The translations under genes were made by a program, and so were the position numbers. From Sneathiella limimaris (GTDB taxonomy: Bacteria; Pseudomonadota; Alphaproteobacteria; Sneathiellales; Sneathiellaceae), in assembly GCF_012932565.1 (NCBI RefSeq), contig NZ_JABBYJ010000002.1, forward strand, positions 62,001 through 126,000: DNA of 64,000 nucleotides, in the 5' to 3' direction. This document shows, piece after piece, positions 37,490 through 47,412 of the stretch (position 1 is its first letter; every line of letters starts with the position of its first letter). The notes below the pieces were generated by a model that worked only from the letters and a program-made list of their open reading frames with translations, searched no databases and had not been told where the DNA came from.

Positions 37490-38659
37490 TTAGCCACACT
37501 GCTTCGCAGGCTCAATCACTCCAAGTGCCTTTTCAACATTCAGAGTTCCGCCGCCCGTTTTACCAATATACATGTTCATGGCGACATGGTGATCGGCTTC
37601 CGTGATCATGGCTTTACCCGTTGGTATATCAAAGGTAAGACCCGCCATGCCGTCAATCAACGCTTCTTTATCAACCTTACCGGCTTTTTCAAGACCACCC
37701 TTAACTGCCATCAAGGAATTGTAATGGGTCATGACATAGAAGGATACTACAGCGTCATCACCCTCACGCTTGCGAATTTTGGAGACAAATTCCTGAACAC
37801 CTGGCTCTTCTGAATTGGCAACCATTGGAAGACCGGCATACATGCCCTCCCCTTTACCCACACCGAACGCGCCTAGATAGGTTTCTGCGAAACCGAGGAA
37901 GGCAACAGTTACTTTTTGCATCAAGCCAAATTCTTCAGCCTGCTTGATGAAGGTGATACCGTCAGCACCCGGCAACGCGAACAGTAGAATTTTTGCACCT
38001 GAGTCCGCAATTTTACGGATAACCGATGAAAAGTCCTTAACGCCAAACGGCGTATATTCTTCGCCCAAAGACGTTCCGCCAATTTGCTTGATCATGGCAT
38101 TGGCCGCCTTGAACATATTCCGTGGCCAGACATAATCTGCACCGAACATATAGTAGCTATCTCCAACACCCGCCTCTTTCAGATAAGGGATGAGAGGTGC
38201 CGTATCCTGGTTTGGAACTGTATTGAATGAGAATAGATATCTGTCACAAATACCGCCCTCATAGTTGGTGGCATATAAGAGCGGGGTTTTCATTCGTTTC
38301 ATGGTGCCAGCCATAGCATCGCGAGCAGCGGATGTAATCGGTCCAGAGACAGCTATTGCCTCATCCCGCTGAATGACTTTCCGAGCTCGCTCAACAGAAG
38401 TTTTGGGGTCTGTCTTGTTATCTTCATAGAGAACTTCTACCTGATGGCCCATAATCCCACCAGCGGCATTAATTTCAGAAGCGGCCAACTCCAATCCCAT
38501 TTGAGCCTGCTTACCAAATAGCTCAAGCCCGCCGGAAAATGGTTGCACGGCACCAATTTTAATCGTCTTTCCAGCCGCGATGGAAGGCATTGGAAAACCC
38601 GCGGCAGCCACTGCCGCAGAAGTTGTCAGGAGCAAATTTCTTCGTGAGATAAGTGTCAT
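37490..38659 (-). CDS. Branched-chain-type ABC importer substrate-binding protein
   Basis: 389 aa, Peripla_BP_6 type. Leader has a twin-arginine-like SRRNLLLTTSAAVAAAG, cleavage near SIAAG. Typical core: IKIGAVQPFSGGLELFGKQA, EINAAGGIMGHQVEVLYEDNK. This group binds amides, urea or amino acids. It is divergent from livGFHM-type genes that lack their own binding protein, so it is their partner. Confidence 0.88.
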   Translation of the reverse strand: MTLISRRNLLLTTSAAVAAAGFPMPSIAAGKTIKIGAVQPFSGGLELFGKQAQMGLELAASEINAAGGIMGHQVEVLYEDNKTDPKTSVERARKVIQRDEAIAVSGPITSAARDAMAGTMKRMKTPLLYATNYEGGICDRYLFSFNTVPNQDTAPLIPYLKEAGVGDSYYMFGADYVWPRNMFKAANAMIKQIGGTSLGEEYTPFGVKDFSSVIRKIADSGAKILLFALPGADGITFIKQAEEFGLMQKVTVAFLGFAETYLGAFGVGKGEGMYAGLPMVANSEEPGVQEFVSKIRKREGDDAVVSFYVMTHYNSLMAVKGGLEKAGKVDKEALIDGMAGLTFDIPTGKAMITEADHHVAMNMYIGKTGGGTLNVEKALGVIEPAKQCG

Positions 38660-38792
38660 GGCCAGTCCCCAAAATTATTCGTTTACAAACAATATTATTT
38701 CATAAAATATGAAAAATATCTAGAGTTCTATTGGGGTGTTTATGGCTCATTCGAATAATTCCGCAAGTATAGAAGGTTGTTTTTTAGCCATT

Positions 38793-38813
38793 TTTTTGAA
38801 TTTTGTTCAAAAA
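38793..38813. promoter_or_regulatory. Inverted repeat TTTTTGAA-N5-TTCAAAAA in the importer divergent promoter region
   Basis: 8-bp perfect arms around TTTTG, containing TGAATTTTGTTCA (T-N11-A). Centred in the 253-base gap between the binding-protein gene and livG, able to control both. Same core TTGAA-N5-TTCAA as upstream of phnA. Confidence 0.5.
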
Positions 38814-38912
38814 TTGAGCAAACTCTTTTGCACACCAACAAATAAGTTTATTTGAGTACTGACAAATAGAGACTGTTTTCTGTTTGTCTACTTATAGTAT
38901 CGGGAAAGAAGA

Positions 38913-39647
38913 ATGTCTTTTCTTGAAATAGAATCGCTCACGAAAAGATTCGGCGGAGTAACTGCCGTTGATAATTTCTCCCTATCCATTGAAGAAGGGA
39001 GCCTGACAGCTATCATCGGCCCCAATGGCTGTGGCAAGTCAACGCTGTTCAATCTGATTAGTGGAACTTTTTCTGCAGATAGCGGCCATATCATCCTTGA
39101 CGGAGTGAATATGACACCGCTGGGCGTTCAACAAATTGCCGATTTGGGAGTTGGGCGGAAATTCCAAGTGCCCTCAATCTTTCCAGATTTAACTGTCAGA
39201 CAGAATTTGCGATTACCAAGTTTAGCGCCACATCATTCCGAGTCTGATAGCCCCGGCAAGAAGTTAGAGGAAATCTTGGAACTGACAAACCTGTCCAATA
39301 AATTAGAGATCACCGCAAGCCATCTCTCACACGGGGAAAAGCAGTGGCTGGAAATTGGAATGGTCCTGATGCAATCGCCGAAACTTTTTCTATTGGATGA
39401 GCCAACTGCCGGAATGACTGTTGGGGAGACTGCTGCGACAGCTAATCTCATAAAGACGCTCACACATAAGCAGGACCTGACGGTTATCGTGATTGAGCAT
39501 GATATTGCCTTCATTGAAAAACTGGGGTGCCCCCTCACAGTTATGAGTAAAGGCCATGTTCTGAAATCCGGCCCCTTTGAAACTATTCGCAATGACCCAG
39601 AAGTTCAGGAACTCTATTTCGGAACAGGAGGTGGTCATGTTGCTTGA
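38913..39647 (+). CDS. livG: Branched-chain-type ABC importer ATPase (LivG type)
   Basis: 244 aa. Walker A GPNGCGKSTLFNLISG, LivG-typical GRKFQVPSIFPDLTVRQN, signature LSHGEKQWLEIGM, Walker B LFLLDEPTAGM. The signature and QVP segment recall the urea/amide-type UrtD subgroup. First gene of a plus-strand set of four. Confidence 0.9.
   Translation: MSFLEIESLTKRFGGVTAVDNFSLSIEEGSLTAIIGPNGCGKSTLFNLISGTFSADSGHIILDGVNMTPLGVQQIADLGVGRKFQVPSIFPDLTVRQNLRLPSLAPHHSESDSPGKKLEEILELTNLSNKLEITASHLSHGEKQWLEIGMVLMQSPKLFLLDEPTAGMTVGETAATANLIKTLTHKQDLTVIVIEHDIAFIEKLGCPLTVMSKGHVLKSGPFETIRNDPEVQELYFGTGGGHVA
39626..39631 (+). promoter_or_regulatory. Ribosome binding site that fixes the livF start
   Basis: AGGAGG with a 5-base spacer before ATG 39637. 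It decides against the longer open frame starting at 39577. Confidence 0.8.
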
Positions 39648-40341
39648 AACGCGGGATCTTATTTCAGGCTATGGAGAGGCTATAATCCTGAAAGGTCTTT
39701 CTACACAGATCGAAAAAGGCAAGATCACAGCGATCATGGGTCGAAATGGGATGGGCAAAACCACATTCGTCAAAACTGTTATGGGGTTATTACCAGTTTC
39801 AAGCGGTTCAATCTCTTTTCGAAACACTCAGTTGCATAAATTAAAAACCAACCAGATTGCAAAACTGGGAATTGGATATGTCCCACAAGGTAGAGAAGTT
39901 TTTGAGCAGTTCACCGTAGCAGAAAACTTACGTCTAGCCGCTTTAGGTTCCAGTCTTAATAATCTTGATATGCTGGACCAAATTTATAATTGGTTTCCAA
40001 TCCTGAAAGAGCGATTGCGCCAAAAAGCAGGAACTTTTTCCGGTGGCCAGCAACAGATCCTTGCAATCGCCCGCGCCCTGATCACTGATCCCGAAATTCT
40101 GTTATTGGATGAGCCATCCGAGGGGATCCAGCCAAGTATTGTTCATGAAATTGCAGAAACACTGAAAATGATTGCGACCGAAACTGGCCTTACCATTGTT
40201 ATGGTGGAGCAGAATCTGGATATGGTCAGAACCATGGCGGATGAAATACAGTTTATGGAAAATGGGGAAATTCAGAAGACCGTAAGCTCGGAAGTCTTCG
40301 CTTCCACTCCAGAACTGACCCATCGGTATTTGGGGATCTGA
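39637..40341 (+). CDS. livF: Branched-chain-type ABC importer ATPase (LivF type)
   Basis: 234 aa. Walker A GRNGMGKTTFVKTVMGL, GYVPQGREVFEQFTVAENL, signature FSGGQQQILAIARAL, Walker B ILLLDEPSEGIQP. The SEGIQP variant is usual for UrtE/FmdF-like members. Overlaps livG by 11 bases; livH follows after one base. Confidence 0.92.
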   Translation: MLLETRDLISGYGEAIILKGLSTQIEKGKITAIMGRNGMGKTTFVKTVMGLLPVSSGSISFRNTQLHKLKTNQIAKLGIGYVPQGREVFEQFTVAENLRLAALGSSLNNLDMLDQIYNWFPILKERLRQKAGTFSGGQQQILAIARALITDPEILLLDEPSEGIQPSIVHEIAETLKMIATETGLTIVMVEQNLDMVRTMADEIQFMENGEIQKTVSSEVFASTPELTHRYLGI

Positions 40342-40342
40342 T

Positions 40343-41200
40343 ATGGATATTCTTATTCCTCTCGTCGATGCGTCGTCTTACATCCTGATCCTCGTTCTTA
40401 TTGCGCTCGGGCTAATGATTATTTTTGGCATGATGGGCGTCATCAACATGGCACATGGTGAGCTCTTTATGTTGGGCGCTTATGTCATGGTCATGGCCCA
40501 AAGCCTGAGCCTCCCTTTCTGGCTTGGTATCGTACTGGCGCCTATAGTCGTTGGCGCCATTGGTCTTGTCATTGAGTACTGCCTAATTCGACATATTTAT
40601 CTGCGGCCGATAGATACAATCCTCGCCACTTGGGGCCTCTCAATTGCCTTAAAGCAGGCTATTGTTTTGCTTTTTGGGCCGGAAGCACAGAGTGTCGTAA
40701 CACCAATCAGCTCCACCCTGACGGTGGGTGAATTTAGCTATCCGCTATACCGTTTACTTGTTATGGGAATTTCACTGTTCCTTATCGGCGGAACATTCTG
40801 GCTGTTCCTGAAAACCGACTTCGGCCTCATGGCGAGAGCCGTAATTGCCCGCCCAGACACCGCAGCCACTCTTGGGATTAATACTCGGCGCATGTATCGA
40901 TGGAGCTTTGTTATAGGCACAGCGTTAGCAGGACTTGCGGGCGCACTTATCGCACCCACCATCAGTGTTGACCCTCAAATGGGTCTTGGATATCTCGTTC
41001 CAGGCTTTCTCTCCATCTTGGTGGGCGGTGCCGGTCCACTAGCAGGGGTTTTGGTCGGCGGCACTGCCGTTGGCGGAACGAATAGCTTACTGACAGTTTG
41101 GATTTCGCCAGTTGCCGCTCAAATAGCTGTTTTTATACTGGCCATCCTCATCATACGCCTCCGACCCGAAGGAATTTTGGGAGGACGCCGTGAGAAATAA
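40343..41200 (+). CDS. livH: Branched-chain-type ABC importer permease (LivH type)
   Basis: 285 aa, about eight TM helices. LivH signatures: FGMMGVINMAHGELFMLGAYV and LAGLAGALIAPTISVDPQMG, then PGFLSILVGGAGPLAG. Inner-membrane channel half. Overlaps livM by 11 bases. Confidence 0.92.
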   Translation: MDILIPLVDASSYILILVLIALGLMIIFGMMGVINMAHGELFMLGAYVMVMAQSLSLPFWLGIVLAPIVVGAIGLVIEYCLIRHIYLRPIDTILATWGLSIALKQAIVLLFGPEAQSVVTPISSTLTVGEFSYPLYRLLVMGISLFLIGGTFWLFLKTDFGLMARAVIARPDTAATLGINTRRMYRWSFVIGTALAGLAGALIAPTISVDPQMGLGYLVPGFLSILVGGAGPLAGVLVGGTAVGGTNSLLTVWISPVAAQIAVFILAILIIRLRPEGILGGRREK

Positions 41201-42158
41201 TCTTCCGACCCTCATTGTCTTCGTAGCGATGGGGCTCCTGCCGCTTGTTACTTCCGACTATTGGACAAGTCAGCTCAACTATTACTTAATATACGGGCTA
41301 TTTGCCATGTCCCTATCGCTAACCTGGGGATATGGAGGCATCCTATGCCTGGGACAAGCAATTTTCTTCGGGATCGGAGCCTATGTCATGGCGGTTACCA
41401 CCAAAGGGATGCTGGATCCCATACCCACCAGTTTTTACCTGGGGCTTCTCCTTGCCATGATGGCAGGCGCGGCATTTGCTGCACTGCTCGGCTATTTCCT
41501 TTTTGCTGGCAGAGGCATCCACGGGGCCTATCTCGCGATCATAACACTTGCCATTGCAATGGTACTGGAACGGTTGATGAGCAATTGGTATGAGCTGGGA
41601 GGCTACAACGGACTACTGGATATACCGCCTATCAATCTTGCCCTATTTGGCGATCCAATAGATATATGGGACCCTCTACCGACCTTCTATATTCTATGGG
41701 GCATTGTTTTTACGATTGCATTATGGCTGAGCTGGCTAACTCAGTCTGATGTTGGTTTGAAACTCATTGCCCTCAGAACAAATCCCGACCGACTGCCTTA
41801 TTTTGGATTTCGCCCCCTCACCATCAGGCTACAGGTTTTTTGCCTAAGCGCTGCAATAGCTGCACTTGCTGGGGCACTTTTTGTCACGATAGACGGGTTT
41901 GCCTCCCCCACGTTAATCGGATTTGGTCTTTCCACTGAGGTCCTAATCTGGGTTGCCATAGGTGGGAAAGAAGTCTTGATTGCTGCCTTTCTCGGGGCTG
42001 TCCTGACGCGCCTCACCGAAAGCTGGCTATCGGAAATCTTTGGAGATTACTGGATACTGATCCTTGGAACCCTTTTTATGATCAGTGTCGTTCTTCTGCC
42101 CAAGGGATTAATCGCAAGCCTAATCGACTGGCTCCAAAAACCCCGTAAATCAACTTAA
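41190..42158 (+). CDS. livM: Branched-chain-type ABC importer permease (LivM type)
   Basis: 322 aa starting at GTG 41190. LivM signatures: YYLIYGLFAMSLSLTWGYGGILCLGQAIFF-like region, GRGIHGAYLAIITLA, and the C-terminal ALAGALFVTIDGFASP. Ends in a 4-base convergent overlap (TTAA) with hyuB. Confidence 0.92.
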   Translation: MRNNLPTLIVFVAMGLLPLVTSDYWTSQLNYYLIYGLFAMSLSLTWGYGGILCLGQAIFFGIGAYVMAVTTKGMLDPIPTSFYLGLLLAMMAGAAFAALLGYFLFAGRGIHGAYLAIITLAIAMVLERLMSNWYELGGYNGLLDIPPINLALFGDPIDIWDPLPTFYILWGIVFTIALWLSWLTQSDVGLKLIALRTNPDRLPYFGFRPLTIRLQVFCLSAAIAALAGALFVTIDGFASPTLIGFGLSTEVLIWVAIGGKEVLIAAFLGAVLTRLTESWLSEIFGDYWILILGTLFMISVVLLPKGLIASLIDWLQKPRKST

Positions 42159-43885
42159 GGCTCAGCTCTTAAAGCGGCGGTTGCACCCTCATCGACTTTT
42201 CCCGTTTGAGGATCCAGCGCGACCCTGAATAGGTCAAGAGCCTGTTTCGGCGTGTAATAACCCTGATCCACATCCTCAGCCACTTTGGCTGGGTTTCTAG
42301 CATAGGGATTTCCGTAGCCACCGCCACCTGGCGTCGAGATAAATATTTTATCGCCTGCAGAAATCCGGATGTTTTGATCTTTGGATAAATGAGGCGGAAT
42401 ATAATCTTCATCACCAGCGTGAACCCGAACTTTGTTGGTTCCGCCGTCTTTGCCGCCGAGTGCTCCCTTAGGACCGTATCGACCGTGGTCCATCACCATG
42501 GATGCTCTCGCCTCTCCCCTCTTCAAGGACAAAGTGTAATTAATCCCGAAACCACCCCTAAATTCGCCGGCACCGCCGGAGCCTTCGTGCAAGGAATATT
42601 CTTCAAACAAAACCGGATAATATTGCTCCATAACTTCGATTGGCGTTGTCTTGGAAATCCCGATGGTTGAGCAACCGTTCGTCAATCCATCGCTATCCAA
42701 ATAACCGCCATAACCACCGCCGGAGATGACATACATGACGTAGGACTTATCTTTTTCCGTATCATACCCCCCAACCGCTAGGTTACCAGAGGTTCCGGCT
42801 GGCGCAGCAAACAATTCTGTTGGCATAACGTCCACGAGAGCATTGAAAACGGCTTCCGCAATTCGTTGGCTAACTTCGGCAGCACACCCAGAAACTGGTC
42901 TTGGATATTTTGCATATAAGAACGTTCCGTCTGGATCATGAACGATCAATGGGGCAAACGTCCCGGAATTAATGGGGATATCTGGAAAAATATGTTTTAC
43001 TGCCAGATAAATAGATGATTTTGTTGTTGCTAGAACCGAATTCATTGGCCCCATACAAGGCGGACTTGAACGGGAGAGATCAAAGATCATCTCTTCACCC
43101 TTCACTTCAATATCGAGATTTATCTCGAGCGGCGCATCCACAACGCCATCAGAGTCGACAAAAGATTGCCCTTGATATTGACCATCAGGGATCTGCCGAA
43201 TTTTAGCACGCATCTGTTCTTCGGCACGGTCTTTCAATTCTGCGATCGATTGGCGGACAGTTTCCTCACCGTATTTATCAAGAAGCGCGGTGAGCCTATC
43301 TTCTCCAACTTTCAGTGCCGCAGCCTGAGCTTTGATATCACCGATCCGTTGATCTGAAATCCGGATATTGGAAAGGATGATGGAGAGAATTTCAGGATCC
43401 AATTCCCCTTCTTTGAACAGCTTCACCGGGGGAAGGCGAAGTCCCTCCTGTTCAACCTCTGTCGCGTTTGCAGAAAACCCACCCGGCACGGATCCACCGA
43501 GATCCGGCCAATGCCCCGTATTGGCAAGCCATGACCAAAGTTTACCGTTGTAATAAAAGGGCTTCACGAACTTGACATCCATCAGATGCGTACCCCCAAG
43601 ATAGGGATCATTGACGATATAGATATCGCCAGGGCGCACATTCTTCGCCCTCTCGATGACGGCCTGGGTTGAAAACTGCATGGTGCCAACAAATACGGGT
43701 AATCCCAGCTCCCCCTGCGCAATCAATTCCCCTGTCTCAGCACCATAAATTCCATCTGATCGATCCAGCGCCTCTGATATGACCGGGCTAAAAGCAGCCC
43801 GAACAAAAGCAAGATCCATTTCATTGCACACCTGGATTAATCCGTTTTGGATAACGGACAAGGTAATTGGATCAATTTGCGTCAT
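42155..43885 (-). CDS. hyuB: Hydantoinase B / oxoprolinase family protein (HyuB)
   Basis: 576 aa. Typical HyuB: LSVIQNGLIQVCNEMDLAFVRAAFSP, VNDPYLGGTHLMDVKFVKP, HEGSGGAGEFRGGFG and the C-terminal STPGGGGYGNP. With HyuA it forms an ATP-dependent enzyme that opens cyclic amides (hydantoin, 5-oxoproline) or carboxylates ketones. Overlaps hyuA by 14 bases, so the two are coupled. Substrate inferred from neighbours only. Confidence 0.92.
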   Translation of the reverse strand: MTQIDPITLSVIQNGLIQVCNEMDLAFVRAAFSPVISEALDRSDGIYGAETGELIAQGELGLPVFVGTMQFSTQAVIERAKNVRPGDIYIVNDPYLGGTHLMDVKFVKPFYYNGKLWSWLANTGHWPDLGGSVPGGFSANATEVEQEGLRLPPVKLFKEGELDPEILSIILSNIRISDQRIGDIKAQAAALKVGEDRLTALLDKYGEETVRQSIAELKDRAEEQMRAKIRQIPDGQYQGQSFVDSDGVVDAPLEINLDIEVKGEEMIFDLSRSSPPCMGPMNSVLATTKSSIYLAVKHIFPDIPINSGTFAPLIVHDPDGTFLYAKYPRPVSGCAAEVSQRIAEAVFNALVDVMPTELFAAPAGTSGNLAVGGYDTEKDKSYVMYVISGGGYGGYLDSDGLTNGCSTIGISKTTPIEVMEQYYPVLFEEYSLHEGSGGAGEFRGGFGINYTLSLKRGEARASMVMDHGRYGPKGALGGKDGGTNKVRVHAGDEDYIPPHLSKDQNIRISAGDKIFISTPGGGGYGNPYARNPAKVAEDVDQGYYTPKQALDLFRVALDPQTGKVDEGATAALRAEP

Positions 43886-45920
43886 TAGTCACCTCCACCA
43901 CCAGGTTTCCAATTTCATCTGCTGTCACGCGCCATCCCGGTTCAATCACGATTGTTGTATCCAGCTGATTGATAATTGCAGGCCCTGAAAACTCCAAGTC
44001 TTCGGGAAGTAGATTACGAGAATATATAGGCGTCTCCAGCCATTCCCCCGCAAAATAAACCGGCCGAACCCCCACTTGAGCGTCGATCAAGTTTGATCGA
44101 GCCTCATCAGATTTTAAGGAATGGAATGAAATTCCTTCTCTCTTTCCAATGATGGCCGTGTGAACGTTTACCAAAACGGCCCTGATTTCCGGTAATTCCA
44201 CTCCGAAACGGGACCAATAAACCTCATCAAATCGCTTTTGCAGCTCTTCAATTGTCACCTCTGGTCCACTAATACTAACGGGCAGCATATGGCTCTGCCC
44301 CTGAAACTGCATATCCGCTGTAAAAATCAAATTGATCTCACTCACTGGAATATTATCCCGCTTGATCATTTCGTGACCGGCCTCAATCTGCCCCTGAATA
44401 ACGGACCGAACCTCTTCTTGATCCAACGTTGCAAGTGGCTTGTTGATCGTATTTACAAAATCATGGCGAAGGTCAGAAACCACACAACCAAGCGCGTTTG
44501 TAATGCCAGGGCGAACCGGTAATAAAAGCTTTGGAATACCGAGCTCTCTTGCAAGCGCACCACCGTGAAGTGGCCCGGCGCCGCCAAACGCAAAAAGCGC
44601 AAAATCTCTGGGGTCATGCCCTCGGGACAAGCTAACCATTCGGATGGCGCCTGCCATTTTGTCATTTGCAATCCGAATAATGGCCTCCGCCACCTCAATG
44701 GCAGTCAACCCAAGACGGTTACCAATTTTTTCTTTGAATATATTTTCCAGGCTTTCACGGGAGACGGTACCATCCACGGACAGAAGCGCATCTGGATCCA
44801 AACGGCCAAGAAGAAGATTTGCATCCGTAATTGTCGGCAACGCACCCCCACGACCATAACAAATTGGACCCGGCATCGCGCCAGCACTTTGGGGGCCGAC
44901 CTCTAATAGTCCGGCTTCATTTATCCATGCAATAGAACCACCACCAGCTCCAATCGTATGAACATCCACCATTGGTACATGCAGAGGCATGCCATATTCC
45001 AGATCCAGCTCAGAGGTCACTTGAGGAACACCTTCCTGAACAATTCCAACATCTGAACTGGTTCCACCCATATCGTAGGTGATAACACCGGCCACTCCCG
45101 CGGCACGCGCCGTAGCAGCAGCAGCCATCACACCTGATGCCGGACCAGACATGACTGTATTTACAGCACTTTCAGCAACTATGGGGGCCGCCACGCTACC
45201 TCCATTTCCTTGCATCACCAAGAGATCATGCTGAAAGCCAGAGCTTGTCAGTTCAGTTTGCAAGCGAGAAATATACCGGTCTAAAACAGGTTGGATCGCC
45301 GCATTAATAGAAGCCGTCGTTCCCCGTTCATACTCTCGGTATTCCGACAGGATCTGGTGCCCGGCGGTGATGTAATTATTGTGCCAATGCTGCTTGGCAA
45401 TTTCCAAAGCCCGCTGTTCATGCGAAGAGTTTTTATAGGAATGTAGGAAATGGATGACCAGGCTTTCCACGCCGGCATCCTTCAGTTGAGTAAGAGCATC
45501 CAAAAACCCCTCCTCATCCAAAGGAATGACAACATTTCCATCAGCATCCATCCTTTCAGCAACTTCCAGACGGAGTTTTCGGGGAATAAGGGGAGAAAAG
45601 CTTCCCTTCAAACCATATGGTTTTGGACGGGTTCGACGCCCCAGTTCAAGAACGTCGCGGAAACCTTTTGTCGTTATCAAACCAACTTTGGCGATTTTTC
45701 GTTCCAGCAGCGCATTGGTTGTTGTAGTCGTGCCGTGGTTAATAGCGGCCACAGTTGTCAAATCAACCTTTGCACTTTCAAGGGCTGAGAGCACACCAAA
45801 AGCCTGATTATCAACAGTTGTTGGCACCTTGGCGATCTCCAGTGCACCCGAAATAGGGTCCACAGAAATCAAATCCGTAAAAGTACCCCCAACATCAACG
45901 CCGATAAGTTTCCCCGTCAT
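43872..45920 (-). CDS. hyuA: Hydantoinase A / oxoprolinase family protein (HyuA)
   Basis: 682 aa. ASKHA-fold ATPase: GVDVGGTFTDLISVD and NHGTTTTTNALLERK (N-terminal phosphate-binding), TYDMGGTSSDVGIV, FAFGGAGPLHGGALARELG. It provides ATP-driven activation for HyuB. Acetone/acetophenone carboxylase subunits share the fold, but no third carboxylase subunit is here, which favours lactam/hydantoin hydrolysis. Confidence 0.92.
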   Translation of the reverse strand: MTGKLIGVDVGGTFTDLISVDPISGALEIAKVPTTVDNQAFGVLSALESAKVDLTTVAAINHGTTTTTNALLERKIAKVGLITTKGFRDVLELGRRTRPKPYGLKGSFSPLIPRKLRLEVAERMDADGNVVIPLDEEGFLDALTQLKDAGVESLVIHFLHSYKNSSHEQRALEIAKQHWHNNYITAGHQILSEYREYERGTTASINAAIQPVLDRYISRLQTELTSSGFQHDLLVMQGNGGSVAAPIVAESAVNTVMSGPASGVMAAAATARAAGVAGVITYDMGGTSSDVGIVQEGVPQVTSELDLEYGMPLHVPMVDVHTIGAGGGSIAWINEAGLLEVGPQSAGAMPGPICYGRGGALPTITDANLLLGRLDPDALLSVDGTVSRESLENIFKEKIGNRLGLTAIEVAEAIIRIANDKMAGAIRMVSLSRGHDPRDFALFAFGGAGPLHGGALARELGIPKLLLPVRPGITNALGCVVSDLRHDFVNTINKPLATLDQEEVRSVIQGQIEAGHEMIKRDNIPVSEINLIFTADMQFQGQSHMLPVSISGPEVTIEELQKRFDEVYWSRFGVELPEIRAVLVNVHTAIIGKREGISFHSLKSDEARSNLIDAQVGVRPVYFAGEWLETPIYSRNLLPEDLEFSGPAIINQLDTTIVIEPGWRVTADEIGNLVVEVTNDAN

Positions 45921-45955
45921 ACTGCCCCCACATTACGCGACTTAAACTAGTTGGC

Positions 45956-46543
45956 TTATCTTAAGCCATTGAACTCTGAAATATCCTCTGCGGCTAGGCC
46001 GCCAAGCCGGGCATGAACACGGCCACCTGTTGCCATGACCAGCGCAAATAGAATTTCCCCGCGACGCGGTGCATCCCCTATCCCCACTTCCAAAGCATCA
46101 AAATGACTTCGAACATAGGAGGCATCTTTATGGGTCAGCGGAATATCAAGACGACCACCGACATGAGAGACTTTCTTGCTGGAAGGCACTATGGCATGAG
46201 CAGTTCCAAGGGCTTCGCGCATGGCATAGCCACCCGCAACATGCCATGTAGCGCCATGTTCCATTTCACCGTCTTCCCCAACAATGGCACCTTTGCCATA
46301 ACTGCAAATCTTCGTTGCATCCCCGCCCAAGGCATCAATCAAACGATTTGCAAGCTTAAGCCCCAACGGCTTTAAGGCATCCATGAAAGGCGTAATATCT
46401 TCCACATATTTTCCAGCGTACGGGTTTTCGACAACGGCCGAAATCGAGCCTTTTAAAATCGGTGCTTCTAAAACTGGACCACCTTCATGCCAGACCTCTT
46501 CAACTTCGGTAATAATTTTGCGTACCTTTACCAGATCACTCAT
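45956..46543 (-). CDS. AA_synth (DUF1185) family protein
   Basis: 195 aa. Matches the small 'amino acid synthesis' family: KGSISAVVENPYAGKYVEDI, ICSYGKGAIVGEDGEMEHG, GATWHVAGGYAMREALG. The biochemical role is unknown. The family is often found with hydantoinase, UPF0280 and 6-hydroxynicotinate-reductase-like genes. Overlaps the UPF0280 gene by 4 bases (ATGA). Confidence 0.85.
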   Translation of the reverse strand: MSDLVKVRKIITEVEEVWHEGGPVLEAPILKGSISAVVENPYAGKYVEDITPFMDALKPLGLKLANRLIDALGGDATKICSYGKGAIVGEDGEMEHGATWHVAGGYAMREALGTAHAIVPSSKKVSHVGGRLDIPLTHKDASYVRSHFDALEVGIGDAPRRGEILFALVMATGGRVHARLGGLAAEDISEFNGLR

Positions 46544-47409
46544 GCCACTCTCTCCCTTATTATTGTTCGCTGTTGTGAGAATTGCCGAACCTCACCCTTT
46601 AGGGATATGTATACCCCGCCGATTAATCCAGCAGACTGAAACAGTTTGGCCGTCTTTTCACCTTCCGACAATGCTTTGTTTATTTCTCGGTCAGTCAGTT
46701 CCCCGACATCAGTTGTAACCAACCGATCCCCAAGATCACTATCAGGATCCAACTCAAAGACTGGGGTCTGTTTGATGGCGCTGCTCTTAACAAAAACGTC
46801 CCCCGCAATCAGGGTCGCAGCCACGTCAGCCAAGACGGCATTAGATGCCAACACAGTCACAGCGTCAGCAATACCAGAGGAAAAAGATCTTCCTTGCCAT
46901 CCGGAGGTTGCAATTCCACCAATCTGATCTGTAGCTTTAATATGAACTGTGCCATTCCAACTTGGATCATCATGATTATTAACGATGGCAGCTTTAAACT
47001 CCTGATCCGGTTTTAAATAAACAGCAATATCTCCACCGTTATTCACATAGGCTTTCTCAATACCTTTTATGGCACTTATCTTCCTCAGAACGGCATCTGC
47101 GATGGCACCAGCCACACCTGCCATGGGCGTCACATAATGATAATCTGAAAACAGATTAGCCGCCTCAATCATTCGCTTTGAAATTGGGCTCCTAATGGAA
47201 ACTGGAACAATTGGTGCTGGCTGTCTTAACGTTGCTAGATCTGCCACTAATCCCTCTAAAACCGTTTCAAAAAACCGGGAGACTTCGTTATATGCAGCTG
47301 CAACAGCTTCTGGCGTTCCCCAGGCTTCACAGATCAGATCAGACGGACCATGCTGTAAATGCAGCCGCTTTCCATCTTTCATCAACCGAGCTATTGCAGG
47401 CGCATACAT
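46540..47409 (-). CDS. UPF0280 family protein (ApbE-like fold)
   Basis: 289 aa. VTPMAGVAGAIADAVL and AYVNNGGDIAVYL are the family signatures and resemble the ApbE flavin-transferase fold. Function unproven; neighbours encode an FAD-binding subunit and an Fe-S reductase-like protein, so a flavin-related role in maturing them is an inference. Starts 3 bases after the reductase-like gene's stop. Confidence 0.85.
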   Translation of the reverse strand: MYAPAIARLMKDGKRLHLQHGPSDLICEAWGTPEAVAAAYNEVSRFFETVLEGLVADLATLRQPAPIVPVSIRSPISKRMIEAANLFSDYHYVTPMAGVAGAIADAVLRKISAIKGIEKAYVNNGGDIAVYLKPDQEFKAAIVNNHDDPSWNGTVHIKATDQIGGIATSGWQGRSFSSGIADAVTVLASNAVLADVAATLIAGDVFVKSSAIKQTPVFELDPDSDLGDRLVTTDVGELTDREINKALSEGEKTAKLFQSAGLIGGVYISLKGEVRQFSQQRTIIRERVA

Positions 47410-47412
47410 CGT

